From CAZAQV01 sp964487255 (lineage in GTDB: Bacteria > Myxococcota_A > Polyangia > Polyangiales > CAZAQV01), in contig CAZAQV010000005.1 in the NCBI GenBank assembly GCA_964487255.1, forward strand, positions 186,001-250,000: a stretch of DNA of 64,000 bases. The letters are read 5' to 3'. Every line of letters starts with the position of its first letter. Position 1 is the first letter of the stretch. The notes under the pieces are model-generated. The model did not search any database, was not told the DNA's origin, and was given only the letters and a program-made list of their open reading frames with translations. The translations under genes and the position numbers were made by a program. This document shows, piece by piece, positions 42,492 through 52,381 of the stretch.

Positions 42492-43172
42492 ATGGGCGTG
42501 AACCTTCGGCAGATGCAGACTTCGGTGGTGGGAGCCACCGTCTTGTTTGCGTTGGGCGCTTTGGGTTGCGGCGCACCCCAGAGCGATTTGCAGGCTCGCA
42601 TCAAGAAAACAGCGGCAGATTTGCGCAAGAAGGACGCCGACGGGCTCTACCTCGCACATCACATGACCATCCAAGCCGAACTCGACCGCAAGGCTTTTGC
42701 CGAGCGCATCGCTCGCAACCCGCGTGAAGCCGAGGAGCTCGCGGGCGCGCTCGAGACCGCGAAAGGAACCACTTCACACACCGCGATGGTCACCTTGCGC
42801 AACGGTGAGAAGGTGGGGCTCGTGTTTGAAAAAGGGCGCTGGGCCGTTCACGAAGGACCCTTTGGTGCCGTCGACCTGACCACGCCCTGGGCGGCACTGC
42901 GGGCCTTTCGCTCAGCGCTGCTGCACGAGTCGCTCGGTTCGCTCCGCACGGTGCTCGGCGGCGAGCTGCGCGCCAAACGGGACTTCGCTGTGCAAATGCT
43001 GCTCGAGCAGACCGAGGACGTCCATGCGCTCAAGTTTACACACGATGAAGCGACGGGGGTGTTCAAGGAGTCTGCGACCTTCGAAACGCCCGCCGGCGTG
43101 CACATCGTGTTCGTCAAAGAGGGCGAGCACTGGTACCTCGAACACGTCCAAGCCCCCAACGACGACGACTAA
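42492..43172 (+). CDS. Small lipoprotein of unknown function
   Basis: Predicted lipoprotein of 226 residues with leader ending LGALGC, lipid Cys26. The mature part is helical at first (LQARIKKTAADLRKKDADGLY), then beta-rich (TSHTAMVTLRNGEKVGLVFEKGRWAVHEG), reminiscent of small NTF2-like or YybH-like folds, but this is only a shape impression. It ends with an acidic NDDD. It shares a 139-bp divergent region with the Cys-rich lipoprotein gene and is followed 23 bp later by the Uma2 gene on the same strand. Confidence 0.72.
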   Translation: MGVNLRQMQTSVVGATVLFALGALGCGAPQSDLQARIKKTAADLRKKDADGLYLAHHMTIQAELDRKAFAERIARNPREAEELAGALETAKGTTSHTAMVTLRNGEKVGLVFEKGRWAVHEGPFGAVDLTTPWAALRAFRSALLHESLGSLRTVLGGELRAKRDFAVQMLLEQTEDVHALKFTHDEATGVFKESATFETPAGVHIVFVKEGEHWYLEHVQAPNDDD

Positions 43173-43195
43173 GCCGGCTGTGCTAGAATTACTTG

Positions 43196-43768
43196 ATGTC
43201 GGGTGCGGCGAAGAAGTTGGCGACCTATGAGGATGTGCTCGCTGCACCAGCGAATATGGTTGCCGAACTAATCGGTGGAGAGCTGGTTCTGAATCCGCGG
43301 CCGGGCGTGCGCCACGCCGTTGCGTCTTCGAAAATCGGTGGCCAACTTGTCCCAAAGTTCGATGATGGCGATGGCGGGCCGGGCGGGTGGATCATTCTCG
43401 ACGAACCTGAGCTCCACCTGGACGAGCACGTCCTCGTTCCCGATTTGGCTGGCTGGAAGAGAACGAGGATGCCCACCGCTCCCGACCGCCCGTTTATCGA
43501 GCTCTCACCCGACTGGGTCTGCGAAGTGCTATCGCCTTCCACAGCGGCCCTTGACCGAGTGCGCAAGCTACCGATCTACGCGTCTTCCAGGGTACAATAT
43601 GCCTGGTTGGTCGATCCTGTCTCGAAGACGCTCGAAGTGTTGTCACTTGACACGTCGTCCACGCCGTCGAGCTGGCGGATCGCACAAACGTTCGAAGGTT
43701 CTGCCAGCGTCGCCGCACAACCCTTCGACGCCATCGACCTTCACCTCGGCCGCCTCTGGGCCGAGTAA
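43196..43768 (+). CDS. Uma2-family endonuclease-like protein
   Basis: Protein of 190 residues of the Uma2/DUF820 family, which adopts a PD-(D/E)xK nuclease fold. Signatures: LATYEDVLAAPANMVAELIGGELVL at the N-terminus, VPDLAGWKR and WVCEVLSPSTAALDRVRKLPIYA, containing the conserved Asp and Glu-Val-Leu-Ser-Pro-Ser. ATG at 43196 is preferred to a TTG one codon earlier. The family is abundant in cyanobacteria and other multicellular bacteria and its biological target is unknown. The gene stands alone after the small lipoprotein gene. A 164-bp gap with nothing recognisable follows. Confidence 0.88.
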   Translation: MSGAAKKLATYEDVLAAPANMVAELIGGELVLNPRPGVRHAVASSKIGGQLVPKFDDGDGGPGGWIILDEPELHLDEHVLVPDLAGWKRTRMPTAPDRPFIELSPDWVCEVLSPSTAALDRVRKLPIYASSRVQYAWLVDPVSKTLEVLSLDTSSTPSSWRIAQTFEGSASVAAQPFDAIDLHLGRLWAE

Positions 43769-43932
43769 GCCACCAGATTAGTAATCAACGATTAAGGGTA
43801 GCCGGCGCTGAACCGATTCATTCCAATGATCTTGTAGGGAGTCCCGCTATCCCACGCGCTCTGCATGATTGGTGTTACGAACTCGCTCGAGGTATAGCGG
43901 CAAGGTCTGTTGTGGACCAAGCGAAGCGCGAG

Positions 43933-45696
43933 CTATGAATAGAGCGCGTTGAGTTGGTCGCCGTAGTGGCTGATGACGTTGCGGCGCTTGAGTTTGAGCG
44001 TCGGCGTGAGCATGTCGTTTTCGGCCGTGAAGTCTTGGTCGATGAGCGAGAAGGTCCGTGGCCGCTCGTAGTGCTTGAAGTCGCTACCGTACTCGTTGAT
44101 CTGCTGTTCGAAGAGCTCTTTGACCGCCGGGTCGGTGAGCACCGCGTCGTCGGCGACGCCCTTTTCTTTGGCCCAGGGGCGTAGTGAATCCATGTCCGGA
44201 ACGATGAGCGCGACATTGTAGGGCTTGTTGTCGCCGTAGATCATGATGTTGGTGATGTAGGGCGAGAGCTTGAGCTTTTCTTCGAGCGGTGTCGGCACGA
44301 CGTACTTGCCGTTTTCGAGCTTGTACTGCTCTTTGATTCGGCCCGTGATGAAGATGAATCCGTCTTCATCGATGCGCGCCATGTCGCCGGTACGAAAGCC
44401 CCCGTCTGGCGTCATGACCTTTTCGGTTTCTTCGTCGAGGTGGTGGTAACCCTGCATGACACAATGACCGTGCACGATGAGTTCGCCGTCGTTGCTGATT
44501 TTGACCTCCACGCCGGGGATGGGTTTTCCGACCGAGCCGATCTTGCGCGCGCCCGGGTAGTTGGCCGAGACGATCGGTGACGTTTCACTCAGACCGTAGC
44601 CCTCGTAAACCTGGATGCCGAGGCTATCGATGAACTCGCCCACGTCCTTGCTGAGCGCGGCGCCCCCGCTAATGGCGTACTTGAGTCGGCCTCCAAAGCG
44701 TGCGCGCACTTTTGACGATACGAGGCTGTCGAGGATGTTGTACTTGAAGTTGACCCAGCCGGAGGACTTGCCTTGTTCGGCGAGCTCGCGTTTTTTCGCG
44801 GCGTTGGCCAAGGTGGCTTCGAACATCGACTTCTTCATGCCGCCCGCTTCGTTCATCTTTTTGTTCACGCCGTCGTAGATGCGGTTGAAGATGCGGGGGA
44901 CGCTCATCAACACCGTCGGCTGGACCTCGCTGAGGTTGTCGACGATCTTGTCGACCGATTCGGCGATGCCCATGGACGCGCCGAGCGAGAAGAGGCCGTG
45001 CAGCTCGACCGTTTGGCCAAAAACGTGGGCCCAAGGCAAAAACGAAAGGGAGCGGTCGTCCGGTCCGAGTTCGGTGAACACCGAAAAAATGGCGCTCAAG
45101 TTGTGCGCGATGTTGCCGTGCGAAAGCCGGACACCTTTGGGGTCTCCGGTTGTGCCCGAGGTGTAGATCATCCCGGCAATATCAGACGCAGAAACGTCTT
45201 CGAGCTCATCCTTTTGAGCCTCGCCATCGCATGTGATCTCGCCCATCGAGACACTGGCTTCGTTGGCGTCGCCGTTCATCACGATGATGTGGCCGAGCTC
45301 GAAGAGCTCACCGCGGAAGCCAAGCACGCGGTCGCGGATTTCGCCATTGGCAACCAGTACGGCGCTCGCACCGCTGTCCGCGAGAATATAGTGCCAGTCT
45401 TTGTCGAGCTGCGCCTCGTACATGGGGACGTATATTGCGCCGAGCCCGTACGTAGCGTAGGCGCCGATGGCCCACTCTGGACGATTGTTCGAGATGACTG
45501 CGACGCGATCGCCTTTGCCGATGCCAAGGTCCGCCAAGCCGGCTCGGAAGGCGTCGACTTTTTTGCGGAAAGTCCCGTAGGTTATCCATTTCCATTCGCC
45601 CTCTTCTTTGGTGCCAAATAGGGGCCGATCGGCGTGCGTGCTCGTGCTGTGCTCGAAGATCTGCGAAAGAGTGTCGAACTTGGGTTCAAACGCCAT
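43933..45696 (-). CDS. Long-chain fatty acid-CoA ligase
   Basis: AMP-forming acyl-CoA synthetase of 587 residues, activating fatty acids for degradation or lipid synthesis. The AMP/P-loop motif is YTSGTTGDPKG at 178-188; further signatures are YGLSETSPIVSANYPG, VGKPIPGVEVKI, and RTGDMARIDEDGFIFITGRIKEQYKLENGKYVVPTPLEE, the hinge with the conserved Asp-Arg-type region and the catalytic Lys area. The ~590-residue length and the insertion with KSMFEATLANAAKKRELAEQG fit FadD15-like/very-long-chain type enzymes. It is the last of four genes on the minus strand, 42 bp after the outer-membrane protein gene. Confidence 0.92.
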   Translation of the reverse strand: MAFEPKFDTLSQIFEHSTSTHADRPLFGTKEEGEWKWITYGTFRKKVDAFRAGLADLGIGKGDRVAVISNNRPEWAIGAYATYGLGAIYVPMYEAQLDKDWHYILADSGASAVLVANGEIRDRVLGFRGELFELGHIIVMNGDANEASVSMGEITCDGEAQKDELEDVSASDIAGMIYTSGTTGDPKGVRLSHGNIAHNLSAIFSVFTELGPDDRSLSFLPWAHVFGQTVELHGLFSLGASMGIAESVDKIVDNLSEVQPTVLMSVPRIFNRIYDGVNKKMNEAGGMKKSMFEATLANAAKKRELAEQGKSSGWVNFKYNILDSLVSSKVRARFGGRLKYAISGGAALSKDVGEFIDSLGIQVYEGYGLSETSPIVSANYPGARKIGSVGKPIPGVEVKISNDGELIVHGHCVMQGYHHLDEETEKVMTPDGGFRTGDMARIDEDGFIFITGRIKEQYKLENGKYVVPTPLEEKLKLSPYITNIMIYGDNKPYNVALIVPDMDSLRPWAKEKGVADDAVLTDPAVKELFEQQINEYGSDFKHYERPRTFSLIDQDFTAENDMLTPTLKLKRRNVISHYGDQLNALYS

Positions 45697-45738
45697 AGCG
45701 CTTTATACGCTAGTTCCTCGGATCTATGAAGTTATCCG

Positions 45739-46887
45739 TTAAAAGCGGTAGCCGAGTTCGGCGCCCAGATTGAACGAGAACGCGGTTCGCTCGGGAAGTA
45801 CCCAAAACGTCGGGGAGATCAGGTCGATGCCCAGTTCGATGCGCTCCGTCAGCTCGAAATTGAGGCCGCCGGAGAAGCGAAACACTGGGCCGTTTTTGGG
45901 CAGGTAGCCGCCCTGGATGCGTAGCGGAATCGTGAAGATGGCCGGGCGGCCGATGCGGATGCGGTTTTCGACAAGCGCCATCGGAAGGATGTTGCCAACG
46001 CGGCTGTTCGCGCCTTGTAGATTTGCGTAGGCGAGATAGGCGCCGAGTAAAATGGTGCGTCCGACCTTGACGTCGACTTTGAGGCCGACCAAATGGTTGT
46101 AGAAAAACTCGTCACCCACGCCGAATGCGCCTTCGGTTTGGAGCGCCACGCGGAGCCGGTTTTTGATGGGTGGCTCGGGGCGAATCGGCTCGCGCTGGGA
46201 CTGTGGCGGAGCCGAGACCGCCGCGTTTGGATCCGTGGTGGGCAGACCCACCGCGTTTTGCTGGTTGGTGATCTGCCAGACGCCAAGTGCGGGCACGGCT
46301 TGTTGGACCAGACCGTCGACGCCGCTGAGCAGCGTGTCGGCCGTGAAGCTGCCCCGCGCGAAGAAGGGACCCGCGCCGTCGGCGCTTGCGACCACGATTT
46401 CAGTGACGTATTTGCCGTTTTCGGCCCAGGCGCGTGCGAAGACCCCGCGGTGTGCCTGGGCGCCATGTGTTGCGCGCCAAAGGTCTGCTGGAGCCGGTGG
46501 GTAGACCATCTGCGTTCGCGCCACCGCGTCGGCGACAATGGCGTCGCTGAGTACCTCGTAGCCCATGTTGGTCAGCGAGCTCTTGATCTGCGTTGTAATA
46601 TGCTGGCCAACCACCGGATCGATGCCCGTGGTCGCGGTGATCAGGACCAATGCCCGCATCGGCGGCGGCTTGTTCGGGTCTGCGCTGGCGCCCGGCGGGT
46701 CGGGAACCTTCGGCTGGCTTGCATTTGGATCGTCAGCTTGTGTGCTGGCGTCCGGCGTCTGCGCGCTTGCTTCGTCACCTTGCTGAGCGGCGGCGCTGGG
46801 CTCCGTGACGACCATGACGCCGAGCAGCGAAAGCGCGATGCTGAGTGCTCGAAGCGCAGCGATGGGAGCGAAGGGCCGGCCACTCAT
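45739..46887 (-). CDS. Outer-membrane beta-barrel protein with periplasmic N-domain
   Basis: Secreted protein of 382 residues: signal peptide about 1-35, then a Pro/Asp-rich disordered stretch (QTPDASTQADDPNASQPKVPDPP). Residues 80-200 look like a small alpha/beta domain (MRALVLITATTGIDPVVGQHITTQIKSSL). The C-terminal ~150 residues alternate in beta strands (LRVALQTEGAFGVGDEFFYNHL, VKVGRTILLGAYLAYANL) and end GAELGYRF with the terminal Phe typical of BAM-inserted barrels. No catalytic motif. It lies between the acyl-CoA ligase and a lipoprotein on the same strand. Confidence 0.75.
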   Translation of the reverse strand: MSGRPFAPIAALRALSIALSLLGVMVVTEPSAAAQQGDEASAQTPDASTQADDPNASQPKVPDPPGASADPNKPPPMRALVLITATTGIDPVVGQHITTQIKSSLTNMGYEVLSDAIVADAVARTQMVYPPAPADLWRATHGAQAHRGVFARAWAENGKYVTEIVVASADGAGPFFARGSFTADTLLSGVDGLVQQAVPALGVWQITNQQNAVGLPTTDPNAAVSAPPQSQREPIRPEPPIKNRLRVALQTEGAFGVGDEFFYNHLVGLKVDVKVGRTILLGAYLAYANLQGANSRVGNILPMALVENRIRIGRPAIFTIPLRIQGGYLPKNGPVFRFSGGLNFELTERIELGIDLISPTFWVLPERTAFSFNLGAELGYRF

Positions 46888-46915
46888 GAGCGCCAGCGTA
46901 CCATGAGACAGACCC

Positions 46916-47923
46916 CTAAGGCACGAGGCAGAGCTCGCGGCGGGTAATGTGGGCGCCGGCGCGGCCGTCGCGCGTCACAAAGTGGAACGCGACGAGCGCG
47001 CCCTCCGCGCTCACGTCGACGGTGTCCATGGTGTCGCTTGGGTCAGGCCGCTCCCACTCGACGTCGCCGCTCGGAGCCTCGGCGCTGAGTGAGGTCAGCG
47101 AGCGTTCGAAACTGCCCGCTGTTGAAAAGCCGCTTACGGTTAGCGCTTCTTGCAGTTCGAGGCCGCTTTCTTGGTAGGACTCGAAGTTGGACGCGGGGCT
47201 GCTGAAAGCGAAGGCGATCGGCTCCGTGTTCGTCTGCGAAACCTGTGGAAGCGCATCGCTTTCGGGCAGGTTCGCGCACGTCGTGCCCGGCACTTGTTCT
47301 TCGCTTGGCGCCGCCCAGGTTCGGCGTAGCTCGCCGACGGACAGTGAAATGAAGTCGTCCTCGAAAGCTGGGTGGCGGTTGCTAGCGTCTTGCTCGACCG
47401 GCAAAGCGAACACGACGGGCGTGCCGCGTGGCTCGACCTCGGAGCCCTCAAACGCGACGCAGTCCGCTTCGAGACTCTGCGGATCGACGATCGTCCAGCC
47501 CTCGGCGCAGATCAGTCCAAGGACGAGCACTTCGCGGCTCTCGCCCAGATCGGCTGGCACGACAAAGCGGACGACCGGGTCGTCGGTGCTCGGCTCACTA
47601 CGCGTGATCACGGCGAATGGCGCCTCCGCACACACGGGGTTTGTGCCGGCCGGAAGCTTCTTGCATACCGCGAGCGCGTAGGTGAGCGGCCTTGGCTCGC
47701 CCTCGTCGACCACGGTCCAGGTGACGCTCGCCTCTTCGCCCAGCCGAGGCCAAGCGCGCGTCGGCTCACCGTTCGCTTCAAAGCGCGCTGCGATGACACG
47801 ATTTTTCGTGATGTCGGTGCTGCTTTCCAAGTCATCCGTGCACCCGGCGAGGAAGTTGGATGCGCAGAAGAAAATGAGCAGTGTGGTCCTTGTGCTTGGC
47901 GCGCTGGCGGTCGAGGCCCTCAT
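46916..47923 (-). CDS. Lipoprotein of unknown function
   Basis: Predicted lipoprotein of 335 residues, leader ending FLAGC with lipid Cys28. The mature part is beta-rich with several Cys (CKKLPAGTNPVCAEAP, CAEGWTIVDPQSLEADC) that may pair, and no motif that identifies a family. The start at 47923 follows GGAGGG; a longer frame upstream would put 37 residues before the signal peptide and was rejected. The gene sits 28 bp from the outer-membrane protein gene and downstream of the TonB-dependent receptor gene, an order often seen for receptor accessory lipoproteins. Confidence 0.72.
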   Translation of the reverse strand: MRASTASAPSTRTTLLIFFCASNFLAGCTDDLESSTDITKNRVIAARFEANGEPTRAWPRLGEEASVTWTVVDEGEPRPLTYALAVCKKLPAGTNPVCAEAPFAVITRSEPSTDDPVVRFVVPADLGESREVLVLGLICAEGWTIVDPQSLEADCVAFEGSEVEPRGTPVVFALPVEQDASNRHPAFEDDFISLSVGELRRTWAAPSEEQVPGTTCANLPESDALPQVSQTNTEPIAFAFSSPASNFESYQESGLELQEALTVSGFSTAGSFERSLTSLSAEAPSGDVEWERPDPSDTMDTVDVSAEGALVAFHFVTRDGRAGAHITRRELCLVP

Positions 47924-48245
47924 TTCGTAAGAACCCTCCCTTCGCTCCCTGGGATCCAAGCGAGCTTGATCCCACCGCCCAGACGCCGATCGAATGTACC
48001 CCACCGCTGCGTGCGCGAAGTCATCAATGCACACGAACCTTTCCCTTCAGGGTGGTGCCCTCCGGAAGAACACCATCGATTTCTGAGTCGTACGTACTCC
48101 AGCACATTCGATGCCAAGCTTGATTGATACAAAACCATTGGAAGTTTCGACCACTGTTCGCCTGCGGTCGCCGTTTTTCGACGCCGTTCGTACGCCAAGT
48201 TGTGTGACGAATGGGCTGTCATAGCCAGTGGGCAAGAAAACAATG
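47924..48245. other. Intergenic region without a supported gene
   Basis: 322 bp between the TonB-dependent receptor stop and the lipoprotein start, both on the minus strand. Short open frames here have no signal peptide, motif or good start. It is long enough for a separate promoter for the lipoprotein gene. Confidence 0.45.
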
Positions 48246-50894
48246 TCATGGCAGCTCACCTCGAATGCCGAGGCTGGGGATGATCGGCAGGCCCGGCAGC
48301 ACGGCTGATTCGGAGAAGTCGTAGTTGTAGATGATGCCTTCAGGATTCATGCGGTTGTAAACGTTTTGCACGTCGAGGTAGAGCGCCAGGTTCCAATCTT
48401 CGAACTCCCATTTCTTTTCTACACGTAGGTCGAGGCGGTGAAAGAGCCCGCTTCGCTCGGAGTTGATGGAGCCATACACGGGCCGGTAGACGCCATAGTT
48501 CGCGTCGTAGATACCGCTTTGAATCGGCGTGTAGGGGTTGCCCGAGATGAGGCGAAACGCCGCGCCGGCCTCCCAGCCGTCGCCGAGCAGTACCGTGCCG
48601 GCGAGCGCCAGAATGTGGGTCTGATCGAAGTCGAACAGACGCCACGGATCGCCCGGATGGTCGCGTCGCTCGGAGCGCGAGAGCGTGTACGACAGAAAGC
48701 CGAAAAACGGTCGGTTTTTTCGCGGTTCGATCCGACCTGAAACCTCGACCCCGAAAATGTTGCCGACGCCCTCGTTTTCGAACCGTGGTGGTACGCCGTT
48801 TTGCGTGCCAACGACCAGGTCCCAAAGGTTCTTGTAGAAACCGTCGACGCCGACGCGGATCCCGTCGTCGATGTCAACTTCGCCACCGAGGCCGACATGA
48901 AGCGCCTGCTCGGGCACCAGGTCGGGGTTGCCGAGTCCGGGGGCGGACTCTTGAAACTGAGGTGGCTGCGAGAAGAGACCGACGCCACCTTTGATACGGA
49001 AAGTTTCGCTGAGGTTGACGAGGCCAGACATCCGCGGGTTCAGCGACCATGACTCGATGTCGCGATACCAGTCGAGGCGTGCGCCCACGGTGAGCTCGAC
49101 CGCTTCATGCGGGACCAAGATCGACTCGACGTAGGCTGCCGGCCGGTACGCACTCGCCTTGTCGCTGACCGTAACGAAGCCGCGCTGGGCGATCGTGCGA
49201 CCGGTGTCAGGGGCACCTTCGCCTTGGTCGGGTGGTGGTCCTGAGAAGTTGACGGTGGTCGGCGCAATGAAGATGTCGAGGCCGCCGATCAGGGTCAGGT
49301 ACTCTTCGGGTCGCCATGTCCACTCATTGCGTACGTAATAGTTGATGGTGTCGAGCGTGAAACGGATCTGCGGTCCGGCGCTAAAGCCAAGGGTGGTTGG
49401 CCCGGCGGAGAACATTGCGGTTTGTTCGAGCTTGAGTTCGGGAAACAGGTGCTTCCACGAAAGCTGTCCGCGGTGAAACTGCGTTGAAAGGTCGAAGTTT
49501 CCCGTGATGAACGGGTCATCGCTCGGTGGATCGTTGAAGATAATTTCGAAACGGTCGCTCGAGCCGTACCACGCGAACAGGACCTTGTCGTTGTCGCTCG
49601 GTTTCCATGAGGTGACGAGCTGATAGTCCCAGTACACGGGTGCCGCGACCACGTCGAAGACGTCGTCGGGCACGGCTTCGGCGAACACAAAATCGATGTA
49701 GCTGCGACGCGCGCCCATGGCGATCGAACCAACATTCGCGCCCTCCCCGTCGCTGAGCGGCGCCTCCACCAAGACCGAGGCGTCGATCACGTTGACGTCG
49801 ACCACGCCTTTGAGCTTTTCGACGCTTGGCTCTCGAAGAGAGACATCGATGATGCCGCCCATGCGACGACCAAAGCGCGCCGAGAAGTTTCCGGGGTAGA
49901 AGTCGATCTGTTGCAAAAGGCGCGAGTTGATGAAACTGGTGAGCCCGCCAAAGTGATAGAGCAGCGGAACGGGCGAGCCGTCGAGGTACGCTTCGCTGTC
50001 GCCCGGCGCAGCACCGCGAATGATGATTTGGCCCGCGCCAAACGCGGGTCGACCCACGCCTGGGAGCAGTTCGATGGTGCGCAGCGCATCGCCGCGGGTG
50101 CCTGCGATGCGCGTGAGTTCTTCGCGGCGAACTGTGCGGCGTACCACTTCGCGGCGTGGTGGATCGATGACCGCGGTTGCACCGAAGCCGAGCACCTCTT
50201 CGATGCGCAGAAGTTGGAAGCGCAGCGTTTTGTCCTCACCGGAAGCGAGCTCTTCAGTCGAAGTCTGCTCGCGATACCCGTCGCGATAGAATCGCAGCTG
50301 GTATTGGCCTGGCTCGAGCCCTTCGAAGCGAAATGTGCCCGCCGCATCTGTCTCGGCACGCTTCGAGAGACCTTCGCGTGTCAGAAAGACCTCTGCGTTT
50401 TGAATCGGGGTTTGATCCTCGGCGTCGAGCACCTCGCCGCCGAGTGCCGCCGGAAGAAGCTCGGGTGTGGGTGGCGCGACGGTCTTTTCTTCCTTGAGCT
50501 CGAACACGTACTTGAACTGGATGCGGGCGGCGATGGGCTTGCCGCCGCGCGTGGCGGGTTCGAACGCAAACTGTTTGGCCGCTTGAACTGCTGCGTCGTC
50601 GAAGAGCTTCTCGCCGGAGCTGTGCACCACGACGACTTCGCTCACGCTGCCGTCGCTCTGAATCGTGAGCCCGAGTACGACCTCGGCCGACTTGCCCTCG
50701 GCCTTGAGCGCTTCGGGGTACGGGGCTTCGACGAACTCCAGGAGTTTGGGCGGGGTGACTACATTGGGATCGACCGCCGCATCCGGCACCCCCGCATCGG
50801 ACGGCACGCTTCCGGCGTCCGTTCCAGCGTCTTGCGCGGAGACTTCAGCGATTTGGCAAATCACGAGCGCAGTGATGAAAGCGCAGCGAATCAC
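48246..50894 (-). CDS. TonB-dependent receptor fused to a TonB C-terminal domain
   Basis: Outer-membrane protein of 882 residues. GTG at 50894 starts a clear signal peptide (CAFITALVICQIAEVSAQ); a frame extending further upstream is probably non-coding. After an Asp/Ala/Gly spacer comes a TonB_C domain at about 50-133 (APYPEALKAEGKSAEVVLGLTIQSDGSVSEVVVV ... FDDAAVQAAKQFAFEPATRGGKPIAARIQF). A carboxypeptidase-regulatory-like domain follows (about 150-228), then the plug (REELTRIAGTRGDALRTIELLPGVGRP ... GQIIIRGAAPGDSEAYLDG) and a long barrel. Having a TonB-like domain on the receptor itself is seen in myxobacteria and may let it interact with envelope energy transducers or other receptors. Ligand unknown. 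Confidence 0.85.
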   Translation of the reverse strand: MIRCAFITALVICQIAEVSAQDAGTDAGSVPSDAGVPDAAVDPNVVTPPKLLEFVEAPYPEALKAEGKSAEVVLGLTIQSDGSVSEVVVVHSSGEKLFDDAAVQAAKQFAFEPATRGGKPIAARIQFKYVFELKEEKTVAPPTPELLPAALGGEVLDAEDQTPIQNAEVFLTREGLSKRAETDAAGTFRFEGLEPGQYQLRFYRDGYREQTSTEELASGEDKTLRFQLLRIEEVLGFGATAVIDPPRREVVRRTVRREELTRIAGTRGDALRTIELLPGVGRPAFGAGQIIIRGAAPGDSEAYLDGSPVPLLYHFGGLTSFINSRLLQQIDFYPGNFSARFGRRMGGIIDVSLREPSVEKLKGVVDVNVIDASVLVEAPLSDGEGANVGSIAMGARRSYIDFVFAEAVPDDVFDVVAAPVYWDYQLVTSWKPSDNDKVLFAWYGSSDRFEIIFNDPPSDDPFITGNFDLSTQFHRGQLSWKHLFPELKLEQTAMFSAGPTTLGFSAGPQIRFTLDTINYYVRNEWTWRPEEYLTLIGGLDIFIAPTTVNFSGPPPDQGEGAPDTGRTIAQRGFVTVSDKASAYRPAAYVESILVPHEAVELTVGARLDWYRDIESWSLNPRMSGLVNLSETFRIKGGVGLFSQPPQFQESAPGLGNPDLVPEQALHVGLGGEVDIDDGIRVGVDGFYKNLWDLVVGTQNGVPPRFENEGVGNIFGVEVSGRIEPRKNRPFFGFLSYTLSRSERRDHPGDPWRLFDFDQTHILALAGTVLLGDGWEAGAAFRLISGNPYTPIQSGIYDANYGVYRPVYGSINSERSGLFHRLDLRVEKKWEFEDWNLALYLDVQNVYNRMNPEGIIYNYDFSESAVLPGLPIIPSLGIRGELP

Positions 50895-51046
50895 GCGCGC
50901 AGGGTACCCTACTAGGGATCGTCCGTGCGCTCGCGAATGCCCAAAGTCCGCCATGCCGCGCCCACTTGTAGGGCTAGAAGATGTGTTTGAACAGCAGTTT
51001 GTGCTCGGTGTTGGTTCGTTTGTACTGAAGCTGCTAGGTATCCGGT

Positions 51047-52381
51047 ATGCCGATGCGTGCGCCGTTGACCGTGATGGTGCTCTGCGTCGCCTGTGGAGCG
51101 CACCCGTCGTCGTTGCCACCACGAGCTGAAAGCGAACCCGCAATGAGAACGGACGAACAGCCCGACTCGAAACGCATGCCGCCGGAGATACGGACTTTCT
51201 TCTTTGCAGAAGATGCGAAAACTGTGCAGGCGAGCCTCGCTGCAATCGAGAAGCTTTCCCTGGTCGAGCGTCACCGTGTCGACGACCGGTACTGGGTCAC
51301 GCCCTCGACGGAGTGGAAGCGACTTGACCTCGAAGAGCCGCTTTTCCACCACACCGATATCGCCATGATCCCGATCGCACCGCGCTCGGCATATCCGCGA
51401 GAGCTGGGCATCGATGGGCGACCACGGGGCACTCGCCTCGGCGGCGCACTTCTTTTTTTGCGGGCAAGACTTTTCGACAACCGCGAGGTCATCAAACAAG
51501 GTGCCCGAGAAATCGATACATGGCAGCAAGCGCTCGACCGTTACATCGGCGCCGTAAGAGGTCACGATGTTGCGTACGGCATTCCAACCGAGCGGCCTGA
51601 TTTGAACGAGCTCTACGATCCGCCGAAGGTACCACGACCGCAAGAATTGCGATGGCACGGCGACGACCTGATCGTGACGTGGACAGACGGGCGTTCGTTT
51701 CGCCACGAATTCGGTGGTTTATGCACTCCGGTGGAGACCCCGGTCGACCCGTGGGTCTTTTTCGAGGTGCTGGAGGGTTCCTATCTTTGGAACAAGCGCG
51801 GACAACACCGGCTGGTCGAGCTTCCGGACTACCCGGTGGTGTGGGCGCCGAGTTACGAGCGCGACTTGATTTGGGTCATGACCAAGGAAGGCATCGGCGG
51901 GCTTTACGATACAAAGACCGCCTATTTGGTAAACGATGTGCCGAAGCAATTTGAGCAATTGCAGGGCAAACATCCTTCCGCGTTCTTGCATCGCGACGGA
52001 AGTCGAACGCACGTGACGAGTGATCAAGCACTCGAAGCGCGATACCCCGACGATGCAGAGTTTGACGCCGCGGAGAGGGCGCGCGACTTAGAAGTTTATT
52101 CTGCCTACGATCGAATCTCCGACCGCGCGAAGGCGCTAGGCCTCCTCGGAATTGATCAGCCCGGTGCGCTCGGTCGCCGAGGGAACCAGTTTGTCGGTTT
52201 TTACGAAGGGCGAACGGCCAACAATACACAGATTGGGTTTCCGTTCTTCGCCAGCGCACACGACAAGGACGCCACTCGGCTCGCGCTCGTCGATGACCTG
52301 GGCATCATGGTGCTTAGCGAAAGCGACGAGGTGCTCGCCATACTCGAGCTCTCAGCGAACTGCGGAAAGGCGAAACGATGA
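51047..52381 (+). CDS. Large lipoprotein of unknown function
   Basis: Predicted lipoprotein of 444 residues with leader ending LCVAC, lipid Cys16 (a second ATG two codons in is also possible). The body has no recognised domain: Glu/Arg-rich segments alternate with beta-like stretches, and there are several conserved-looking Trp/Tyr (WHGDDLIVTWTDGRSF, PDYPVVWAPSYERDLIW). It stops in an ATGA overlap with the next frame, meaning translational coupling. The divergent neighbour is the TonB-dependent receptor gene 152 bp away. Confidence 0.75.
   Translation: MPMRAPLTVMVLCVACGAHPSSLPPRAESEPAMRTDEQPDSKRMPPEIRTFFFAEDAKTVQASLAAIEKLSLVERHRVDDRYWVTPSTEWKRLDLEEPLFHHTDIAMIPIAPRSAYPRELGIDGRPRGTRLGGALLFLRARLFDNREVIKQGAREIDTWQQALDRYIGAVRGHDVAYGIPTERPDLNELYDPPKVPRPQELRWHGDDLIVTWTDGRSFRHEFGGLCTPVETPVDPWVFFEVLEGSYLWNKRGQHRLVELPDYPVVWAPSYERDLIWVMTKEGIGGLYDTKTAYLVNDVPKQFEQLQGKHPSAFLHRDGSRTHVTSDQALEARYPDDAEFDAAERARDLEVYSAYDRISDRAKALGLLGIDQPGALGRRGNQFVGFYEGRTANNTQIGFPFFASAHDKDATRLALVDDLGIMVLSESDEVLAILELSANCGKAKR

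Noticed and set aside
44773..45621. 282-codon plus-strand frame inside the acyl-CoA ligase gene
   Set aside because: Shadow of a gene with clear AMP-binding motifs.
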